From: Orientallactaga sibirica | Taxonomy: Eukaryota; Chordata; Mammalia; Rodentia; Dipodidae | DNA: 64,000 nt | Assembly (NCBI GenBank): GCA_036365145.1 | Contig: JAEOAD010000001.1 | Location: 99,669,501 to 99,733,500, forward strand | Reading direction: 5' to 3' | Position numbers and translations under genes: made by a program | Shown here: piece by piece, positions 55,380-64,000 of the stretch | How the letters are laid out: each line of letters begins with the position of its first letter | Numbering within the stretch: position 1 is the first letter of the stretch | Notes under the pieces: model-generated | The model's database searches: none | The model's input: the letters and a program-made list of their open reading frames with translations, nothing else | What the model was told of the DNA's origin: nothing

Positions 55380-56445
55380 AAGGAATCAATGTTTTAGCTC
55401 CCACATATGAATATGAAGATAACATTATTCTTATTTCAATAAAAGGGTGATGTCATTTACTATAATGTCAAAGAACTTTCTATAACTAAAATGTATAGTC
55501 AGTTTCAGAAATATTCTTCTAGGTATGCTAAACTATGACAATGCCAGTGCAAAATGAAATAACTGCATGGAAACCACAAATGCATTGACAAAGATTGAAA
55601 ACTTTGGCCAATCTATTGTGTGTAAATATAAACAGGAAAACAAATAGTAAATGTATATGAATAACTCATAAGGATGTTACAAATCATCATATTAGAAGGC
55701 AAAATTTATTATTCTACTCATTACATTATTTCCTATTGTTTCCTATATACATAGAACATTTAATGAAAAATATTTAAGTAATAATAAAACCTTATCATAG
55801 GATGTCTTCCAGTAATAAATATGGGAAAGATCATCATTTTAAATTTATATAGTTGTATTCTCTTTAATTTGTTTAAAATTTATGTATTATTTTTGCAAAT
55901 CATTGAATTTTTAATTCAATATTTTAATACAACAACATTAATTCCGAAAACTATATTCTTATCTGGTTAACATGCAGTCAAAATACAAAGTTAAATCTGA
56001 ATCTAAGTACCACATACTGAAGTTATAGTTAGGGAACTTCTTGCATATTTGAGCCCCTTTTTATTTGTTATAGTGCAATTTCCTAAACTTGTGAGGGTGT
56101 AGAGTGACAGGGATGTGGATGGGGTTGTGTGCTTCTCCTGAACCTAAAAGGATCCTCTTCCATAATCTCCATCCTTGACAACTGTCCTCCTGAATTCTCT
56201 TGTTTCTCCCTCCTTATATCACAGGGATTAAAGAACTACAGATATAATCCTTTTAACCCTGTCAATGGAAATGTGAGATGAAAGGGCTGGGCCTAAGGGT
56301 ACATAAATTTGAGTATTTCAAGAGTATTTGTCATACCATCCAGAGGTAAGAACTTTTCAATGGGTTAAATACATGAACACTCCATTTATAATAATTCCCA
56401 TCAGAAAATAATAGAAAAATACACTTATGTTAGTAGAAAGAACTG
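55380..56445. other. AT-rich stretch without recognised feature
   Basis: No SINE or LTR. It may include further eroded L1, but nothing clear can be aligned by eye. Confidence 0.35.
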
Positions 56446-56449
56446 GAAA

Positions 56450-56636
56450 AAGATGGTGTGGCATTGGTATATTCAACCAAACCTAGCAATAAAGAAAATA
56501 GTTTATACCTTTCAAAATAAAGTAGTCACAGAGAATGTGAATGATAAAATAATACAATTAATTCCACTTTTGGGAATTTATCCTAGTGAAGAAAATAAAA
56601 CTAAAATGAGTAAATATGTGATATTACAAAACACTA
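56450..56636 (+). mobile_element. Ancient LINE-1 ORF2 fragment
   Basis: AGATGGTGTGGCATTGGTAT and TCCACTTTTGGGAATTTATCC, then AGTGAAGAAAATAAAACTAA, resemble the sense C-terminal ORF2 region of old mammalian L1. Confidence 0.5.
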
Positions 56637-56790
56637 GGGCTAATGAGATGTCTTAGCAGTTTAGGCACTTGTCTATAAAGCCAATGGACCCAGGTTCTGT
56701 ACCCTAGTACCCACTTAAGCCAGATACACATGCATCCCCAAGGGGAGTTTTGAGATGGGAAGGCTGTACATGATGTCCCCGTCCAGGATG
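56637..56790 (+). repeat. B2-like SINE, diverged
   Basis: GGGCTAATGAGATGTCTTAG head and TTAAGCCAGATACACATGCA body; the 3' part is altered and no tail is visible. Confidence 0.75.
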
Positions 56791-56819
56791 AGGGATTCCA
56801 ATCCTTCATATCCTTACTG

Positions 56820-57225
56820 ATGTACCATTAAATAGGGACTCCTCCCACTAACCCCTGATGGTAATATGTCCTTCAATGACAAATCTTTCTGTTTCTTTAT
56901 ATGTGCATTTTTAATTTTTTCCTTTTAGTTTTATATCCTGTTTGACAGAAAAAAAGAAGCCTTTCCCAATTTATCAATTAAATCAAGTATAATTAAATCA
57001 AGATACCTACCTCCTTTTCCAGTACTTATGGATACAAACCAAGTGGTATAAAAATAGCAGGCAGAGAAATAAAAAGAGAGAATTTGTGCTTGCTGATACT
57101 CTCATCCATGAAAATAAAAGCATTATCAGCTACAACATAAAGTAAAAAATGTGGCATCTATTGGGAGATTTCAGCCAATGTCCCCAAAAGTTGTTTCCCT
57201 TGTATTTGTGGCCAAAGGAGATATC
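56820..57225. other. Stretch without recognised feature
   Basis: AT-rich, unassigned. Confidence 0.35.
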
Positions 57226-57512
57226 AAGACAGTCCTGGGCTGGAGAAATGGCTTAGCTGTTAAGGCGCATGCCTGCTAAGCCTCAGAATGTCAGTTCCAA
57301 TCTCCAGGTCCCACGTTTAGCCAGATGCAAGGTGATGCAAGGGTGCAATGCCACACTTAAACACAAGGGGGTGCATGCATCTGGAGTTGGTTCACAGCAG
57401 CTGAGAGGCTGCTGGCACACCCATTCTCTATCTGTCTTCCTCTCCCTCTCCCTCTGTGTCTCTCTCCAAAAAATAAAAAAATTAAAAAATTAAATTTTAA
57501 AAAGACAGTCCT
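57226..57512 (+). repeat. B2-like SINE, long subfamily, with 11-bp target duplication
   Basis: Head GGGCTGGAGAAATGGCTTAG. It has the same extra segment as the copy at 52974 (AAGGTGATGCAAGGGTGCAA, TGCCACACTTAAACACAAGG), a CT-rich 3' part and an A-rich tail. AAGACAGTCCT occurs exactly at 57226-57236 and 57502-57512. Confidence 0.96.
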
Positions 57513-58060
57513 AATGAAAGTTGCAACTGTGCTCAACTATAGACAATAGGTTGAGTGGACACTGAAAGAAGAGGTGATATTAAAAGACAGAATGCTAAAA
57601 AATATGTACTGCGACCAGACATAAAAAAGGGAGAAATGATGTATTTATGTTGGCCGCTGAGAACAGTAATTGTTCAGAGAAGAAATGCATTTGAAATGGA
57701 AGCAGATTTCATGTGTGGAGAGCTTCAACAGAATCAGTTACAATGCAAAACCTGATCTGCAGCAGTAAAAAATCAGAGAAATTCTTAATGCCAATGAACA
57801 ACATGATCAGAAGTATGATTTGGGAATACTCAACTGCTTTCCCATTGACTATAGATTAAAAGGAAGCACCACATGCAAAGAAAATATTATATTGACATAA
57901 TAGGTAAAAAATAAACATATCTGAACTGGGAAAATTTGGTGTGAAGGTACAGAAAAAGATTTGTGATAAAAGTGAAGAGAACTTGCCATAGATTTTCTTG
58001 TGGGGTCAAGGAGAGGCAACAATAGATATACTGAGAAAAGGAATGACTTGTATTTTGTAG
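57513..58060. other. Stretch without recognised feature
   Basis: The 66-codon plus-strand frame at 57555-57755 is basic and unremarkable; nothing supports it as a gene. Confidence 0.35.
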
Positions 58061-58308
58061 GCATTTCTTTTTTGAATATATTTTATTTTTTTATTTATTT
58101 ATTTGAGAGAGAGAAAGAGGCAGAGAGAGAGAAGGAGAGAGGGATAGAATGGGTGCACTAAGGCCTCCAGCCACTGAAAACGAACTCCAGATGCCTGTGC
58201 CCCTTTGTGCATCTGGCTTATATGGGTCCTGGGGAATCGAACCTGGATCCTTTGGCTTTGCAGGCAAACACGTTAAGCCATCTCTCCAGCCCCAGCATTT
58301 CTTTTTGA
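58061..58308 (-). repeat. B2-like SINE, inverted, with target duplication
   Basis: TTTATTTATTTATTTGAGAG tail, CTCCAGATGCCTGTGCCCCT body, and TTAAGCCATCTCTCCAGCCC head complement. GCATTTCTTTTTTGA (58061) and GCATTTCTTTTTGAT (58295) flank it. Confidence 0.94.
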
Positions 58309-58309
58309 T

Positions 58310-60470
58310 AAGATCTGAGCTAAGCACATAATACATACCTTGGCTTACTCAACCTATATACTTTGTGGTGGGTAATAAACTATGGAAATTGAAACTACTG
58401 TAACTACATTTTGCAGCTATCATAAAAAAGGCAACAAAAAAGTAGGTTACTTGTATCCACATGAAATTGTAAGAGGCAGCCCTGTAATTATCAATGGTAG
58501 CAAACAGTAGAATAAGTTATCCAAATGAACTTAGTAACAGGCATAGCTGCAGTGATGAATCCTTGAGCTGTGCTACAATGTTGATCATAGAAATGGTAAA
58601 GACCAAATTAAGCAAATATCGAAGTAAGGTATAATTGGTTGAACTGATAGGATCTAGATGGAATCTCCCATCAAGATCTACTCAAGAGAAGTGCTTCCTT
58701 CTGGTAGAAGTCTGAATTTCCTTCCCCAAGGGAGTCCAGTTACATATTCAGCTTGTTTTCTGGAAAAATAAAAGCTATTGCAGGACAATTTTACTTGTGA
58801 ATAAAATAATTTAAGGCTGTTTTGCCTTAATAGCCATGAAAAGAGAAACTAAGAAGATTATTGCAAATGGATGGAAACCCCTTTTATAACTGATAAAAGA
58901 TTAATTTTAAATAATTTTAAATAACGTAAAATGTATGAATATATGAACACAAAGATTTTGCTTCTAAATTGGTATCCAGAGAAGAAAAAGGAGGTTGTGT
59001 CTGGCTAGCATGTATTTAACACCCACTACCAAGTCTGCAGCATCTTCATCACCTGTTTGGATGGATTCTGCAAGGTGTAAGACCTGAGAGGAAGTCCAAA
59101 TTTCCTCTGTAACCACCCTTTGGTGAAAGATAGGAAGCCTTGCTCTTCCTCTTAGATTGTTATGAAAGCTCAAATAGCTTGGTCAAGTGGATATTCTTTT
59201 TGAGGAAATTAAATTTTGATCATGTGATTCTATGAATAAGAGAATGTTTCAAGTTAGGAGGTGTATGACTCAGACTGTCTGTGTGGTATAATTTTACATG
59301 TGCATTCTGCTGCCTCATCTTTGAGGCTAGTAATAAATTTCTAAAAAATCTCATATATAAATGCATATATATATTTATGTAATTACACACATATCTATTT
59401 GTATGTGTATATGCATACATGTATACACATTTTCATAAATCATATTACTATTGTGATCTTCAGCATTGTTATATAACTTACAAATTAAAATTCTATGCAA
59501 CCAAGTTACCGAGTATGATACTTTGATATACATATATTCTCTCCACAAAATGCTAATTGTGCCAAGTAAAGTGTTCATTGGTTAGCTTGACTGTGCACAT
59601 TACTGTTTGATGAAAATTAGTAGAGTTAAGATGTCTTTGGCTTACAAACAAGCACAATTCTGAAACATGTGGCATGTGACAGCATATGTACCCTATACAT
59701 CAGAAATTTTCAAAGGCAAAAACCACATTTTTATGGATATCTGTTACATCAATGTAATAAAACAAATATTTGGCAACACAATCATTTACCTCTGTATGAA
59801 ATTTCTAAAAGGCATTGGAAACAATTAGATGACTACACAGTGCAAGGCTCATAGATAAGCATTGTGTTTCTTGAGGAGAAACTTATCTTAACATCTCCTG
59901 ATTGAGCAGGGCAACAGCAATTTAATCTTGATGTTGAAGTACAAGAAGTGAAATTACCATGTTCCACTTCTGCTTTTGGAGAAATTACTCACAATTCCCT
60001 TATTTAATTTCTACAGCCACATAACAAATGCATGTTTTTAAATTAATGAGCACTGCCTTCACATCACAATCATGCGATGGGTACACTGCTTATTTTCATT
60101 AGTTCTCATTCAATTATGCATGTATTCTCATTCTATATGCCATAGGGTAGAGAGAGTGGAAGGAAAGAGATGAAAATCTATCATTGTACTCCTAGTTCAC
60201 CCATTCGTGCCTACACTCCCCTGTGGGAATTTAGTATCTTTTCTGCCAATTAAAAAGGATAAAATGTGCCCGAGACTCTACTAACCTTGGTGGCTGAGAA
60301 ATCCTTAATGTTCTGAATTTGATTGCTCATGTCTTGGAAGATAACTTCCTTATAAAAGAACCCAGAGATTGCCCTCATAACTCCACATACCTAGACCCTC
60401 TGGAATATCTCTAAATCTGAAAATACCTGATGCCCACTGGATGAAGGCATCTTCTGGAGAAAAGAAGAGA
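58310..60470. other. 2.1-kb SINE-free stretch without recognised feature
   Basis: AT-rich, including a TATATA/CATATA patch at 59350-59420. No repeat family or exon evidence. Confidence 0.4.
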
Positions 60471-60474
60471 CACC

Positions 60475-60562
60475 TGTGCAGTCAGACTTTCTGGGTTTAA
60501 ATTTGCTTCAGACACACAGTGACCTTTACAAAACCTTTTGTGAGGCACTCAATCTCTCTGTA
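60475..60562 (+). repeat. MIR SINE fragment
   Basis: AGTCAGACTTTCTGGGTTTA, CAGTGACCTTTACAAAACC, TTTTGTGAGGCACTCAATC, TCTCTGTAACTAA follow the MIR 5' half closely. The 61-codon frame starting here is a by-product. Confidence 0.7.
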
Positions 60563-60564
60563 AC

Positions 60565-61366
60565 TAATTTTTCCACAGTCCTTGCTAGAGACAAACAGGC
60601 CAAAATTAAAATATCAAAATTAATAAGCAAAATCCCCCAATTTCTTTCAATCAGACCCTAACTGCCCTGCAGCCGAGTACAATGTCTTTTTGATGCCTTA
60701 AACAAACAAGTATAGCCTAACTCCACTGACTCTCGGCCCTTATGCCAAACAGTGAGGCTCAGCATGGACAAGTGGGGTTGTTATATAATTTAATGCCTCA
60801 AGATAGTGAGCTGCCCTCTAGAATCTATTCAAACAGATTCTATACAAAAGGTTCAGGAAGAAAGTCAGTAATTTCTCTTAACTATTATAAAAAATCATAC
60901 TGCCCCGGGAGAAGGTAATTCTCTCTCACACTTTTTCTCTCTGAATTCATCCACTGTGTTTATATCCACAGTGTCTATTCTTTATTAAAACTTTGATATC
61001 AACTCTGGCCTGATAACTACCTTTATGTCTATGCCTTGTATTTTTCCTACCTGGTACAACACTCTCAATGTGAAATAAAGTTACTAATAGTTTTCACACC
61101 ATGGCCTCTTAAATATGTGCCCTTAGAAGAAAGTCTTAGACCTTAGGTGGGAAAACTACTACTGTTGTTTGTAATGTATATCGTGTGCCCACCAAGTTGC
61201 CACAAAATTTATATTATGTATATACGCATAGATTATTTCTGTTCTAACCACTTTTCAAAGAAACGTCTTTTTGCCGATGATGTTGACTACTGAGGAGACT
61301 GAAAATCACCCAAGTACTGAGAATAAGTGGCAGTTGTGTGTTCTGGCTAAAAGAGCCATATCTATC
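60565..61366. other. Stretch without recognised feature; possibly eroded LTR
   Basis: 60880-61080 has TTTATTAAAACTTTGATATC and a CTACCTGGTACAACA end that might belong to an LTR, but no partner or duplication was seen. Confidence 0.3.
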
Positions 61367-61525
61367 TGTTGCAGTCAAGTTCACATTGCTGGCAGAAAAC
61401 ACCTGACCAAGAGCAGCTTGTGGGGAATAAAAAGGGCTTATTTTCTCTTACAGACTTGAAGGGAAGCTCCATGATGGGAAGGGAAAACAATGGCATGAGC
61501 AGAGGGTGGATATTACCTTTGATAC
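61367..61525 (-). mobile_element. MaLR LTR fragment, inverted
   Basis: TGTTGCAGTCAAGTTCACAT, GCTGGCAGAAAACACCTGAC, GCTCCATGATGGGAAGG and GGCATGAGCAGAGGGTGGA match the left LTR of the element at 42849 almost base for base. Similarity fades after about 61520. Confidence 0.85.
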
Positions 61526-61529
61526 CTTA

Positions 61530-64000
61530 GCTCTGAAGCCTATGGATAAAGCAAAGTCCCTTCCTAGACACAGGACAGGGAAGTAATGGGAGTGTGGGGA
61601 CTGAAAGAGACTCGGAATTACCTCATCTTTCTTTTGAATACTGATTCCTCCTGACAGAATTTCTCTCTCCAGGTCTCTTGCCATGGAAGGGACAGTCAGT
61701 GTCCCTGTAGTGCCATCAACTTTCTATCACTTTGGGAATATTTGTCGTTCCAACTGCTCTCAGTCTATGAACGATGCTTTAGAAAAGCTTATTGTTGTTG
61801 TTGTTTTTAATCTACATTTTAAAGAATAGTATGACTTCTATCTTTTTTGTTTTGCAAATGAAGGTCATTTGGAGCCAAGTATGGGCACAAATGGGTATTT
61901 CGATGGGGGGGAGTGGCAGGTAAATGGTAATAGCAAAAAAACAGGTAATTTTCTTGCAACATCTATGAATTTGTAGTAAATGTATAAATGCTATATATTA
62001 ACTTAGCTAGCCCCTGAGGACTATAAAATAGACAGAATGGAATAATATATTAATTTGTCTCTTAGTGGTACATAAACCCTGATGAGACATAAAATGCAAA
62101 ACCTACAATGAAGGTTTTTAATTGTGATATTTAAATTCCCCCTGACTATCCCCATGATTGCAGTATTTAAACTCTCTCTAGCTGTCCCCACATCATTTAT
62201 GTACAGCATAATTAAACCCATCTTAATTCAGTGTAAAGAGACACAAGGGGCCATGCTTTATACTCTCAAACTACAATCACGAAAGAAAGCCCTGCTTCTG
62301 AATCATTTGCCCTGGTGATATTTAATCTACCTGAAATTCTCATGAATATCCCACTATGCTCTTCTCTGGTTACTGAAGAGAACAAATAACACAACACCCT
62401 GATTTAGTGGAAGGGACTGCTTGCCAGCTATTGGTCCTCCTGCTGTCTGTGAGGAATCCTACTGCTGAAACCAGAAGCTATCATTTCTGCAGCACACCCT
62501 GCTCCAAAGAGTTAAGTTTAAAAATTACACTCAGAGATCACTGATATCCTGGTTTTAATAAAAATCTTCATAATAAGTAAGATTTTTGTATTTTAGTATC
62601 CTTGAATTTAATATATATTTTAGTATCAGTGGAATATGACAGTCTATCAAATGTCAGTTATAAGTTGTATTGTACAGAAACTCCTTAGAACCATCTATAA
62701 AAACAAGAGGACAGCATTAATCATGCATGTTCGATTCAATAGGGTAATAGAAATAGCTAAAATCTGTGGGTCACTTTTCTTAGACTGATGGGCCAGGTAT
62801 CTACTGGAATGTCAATTCCCAATAACATAAAATGCCACGTATCATAGAACAGAACTTTTACCATCTTTCTTGGGTGGCACTAGACCTCTTCTACTTGTTC
62901 CAAGCCAGGCTCATTTTGTACATTGACTCAGCCGTACTAATAATACTGCATACATATTTCTTATGATCTTGACTGTGTTCCCTCACATGTGGAGGAAGTA
63001 CGTAGCTATAGCTTGTTGAGTGAGACTCCCTTGCTGTCTCACAGTTAAAAAGTTCAGGCAAGTCGGCCTATACTTCTACTGGTAGCAGATTTCCAAGAGA
63101 AAGTAGACTCTTACAAGAGGTTTATCAAGCTTAGGAATGGGCAATACCTGTTGACATTCTATTGGTCAAAACTTGAAGATTTTCAGTTGTTCTGTGCTTT
63201 CTTCAGTGTTGTGACATTTAGTTGGAAAAGGGAATCTGCTGTCCCATTTTTAATGCAACAGTCTCTCTATTTTACCTCTTTATGGAGTCAGCCTAATCCA
63301 TGAGCCTTATCTGCCTAATACCTACACTTTACAGACCTGGTCAGTTATATTGTATTGTCTACACAATTTGCATTCACTGTAGTTATACACTTCAGTAAGT
63401 CTTGAAAATAGAGAAACACAACTTTTTGTTCAAAATTTACATATATATATATATATAAACTGATATAAAACATATTACACATATATGATCCTCATTTGAA
63501 TCACATTATATTCATTCAAAGAACTTAAAACTTACCAATTAATGGGGGACACCAAGGACAAAGTCATGCTCAGACTGGGGGGGTTATATAATATTCATAT
63601 TCTCCACCCACAGTCTCCTAGTTGGAATAAGCATGATGAAAAGTGGCTGAAAATAACTGTTAAACCACTGTCAATATTAAATAGGTGTTTACTGCTATTC
63701 TTGTAAATAAAATTCTAAAAAAAAGATATTAGTGTTATTGTTTGTTTAGGAAATCCATTCCTATACCTCACAGAATGAGTCAGCCCACTACAGGCTTGGT
63801 CCCCAGCTCATGGATCTAATAATTGAGAAGGAAGTGGATCATCTTGATGCTAACTCAATCAGTGGATTAATTTATTGGTGTATTCATATTTTTTAATTTT
63901 AATTTTTTTAGTTGGCCAACCAAGTCTTAGGTATGATTCATTCTGGTAGTGTCACATACCATTGGTTGTAATTAATTTCCACTCCCTTTTCTCCCCAAAC
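61530..64000. other. 2.5-kb stretch without recognised feature
   Basis: No SINE, L1 or gene recognised. It contains a short (AT)n at 63440-63457 and an imperfect two-copy repeat (ATTTAAA then CTGxCTxTCCCCA) at 62127-62193. Confidence 0.4.

Noticed and set aside
57555..57755. 66-codon basic frame
   Set aside because: No motif and AT-rich flanks; chance expectation for 64 kb.

Overview
The window is a 64-kb piece of a mammalian nuclear genome, from a rodent. The evidence is repeat content: many SINEs of the B1, B2-like, B4 and MIR kinds, LINE-1 fragments of several ages, MaLR/ERVL-type LTRs, and many (CA)n, (GA)n and (GAAA)n tracts. B2-type tRNA SINEs are known from the mouse-related clade (Muroidea plus Dipodoidea). 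The consensus of the copies here (a tRNA head running 'GGCTGGAGAGATGGCTTAG', a 'CCAGATGCACAAGGTGGCAC' body and a B1 with 'CCACCCTGAGACTACATAG') is not the mouse or rat one. My best guess is a dipodoid (jerboa or jumping mouse), an inference from memory of SINE families and not a database match.

I find no host protein-coding exon, no functional RNA gene and no CpG island that I can defend. Every listed open frame is short (up to about 143 codons). Those I could place lie in LINE-1 remnants, SINEs, microsatellites, LTRs or a minisatellite, or look like chance frames. The window is best read as gene-poor intergenic or deep intronic DNA.

Layout. 1-3.4 kb: a diverged tandem repeat at the left edge, then mostly unassigned DNA with two CA/TG tracts. 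3.4-10.9 kb: a SINE-rich block with one B2-like element whose tail has grown into a long (GAAA)n tract, an old MaLR LTR (6.25 kb), a B4, a MaLR fragment and an older L1 3' end. 10.9-13.9 kb: a 3-kb AT-rich stretch without recognisable repeats. 13.87-14.94 kb: a minisatellite of about twenty 51/52-bp units. 15.4-16.1 kb: an L1 3' UTR. 16.2-19.3 kb: old L1, B4 and LTR-like DNA. 19.9-22.3 kb: SINEs and an inverted L1 3' UTR split by a solo MaLR LTR with a 5-bp target duplication. 24.2-27.4 kb: the longest L1 copy, a 5'-inverted (twin-primed) insertion carrying part of ORF2 and the full 3' UTR. 28.5-35.2 kb: LTR-like DNA, nested SINEs, two old L1 pieces and a fourth L1 3' UTR. 36.4-38.2 kb: largely repeat-free. 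38.4-46.8 kb: MaLR LTR, SINEs, a two-LTR non-coding MaLR element with a 5-bp target duplication, and a rearranged ERV LTR. 46.8-50.1 kb: mostly unassigned. 50.1-54.8 kb: ancient L1 pierced by B4 and B2, SINEs of a longer subfamily, and a solo ERVL-type LTR with an internal 14-bp repeat. 55-64 kb: SINE-poor, mostly unassigned AT-rich DNA.

No genes work together here. The history is layered retroposition: ancient L1 and MIR first, then B4/B3 and MaLR, then the younger L1 3'-end lineage and B2-like SINEs, with microsatellites growing from several SINE tails. I found no convincing undescribed biological system. The most instructive objects are the twin-primed L1, the minisatellite, the intact MaLR element, a longer B2-like subfamily and one apparently chimeric SINE.
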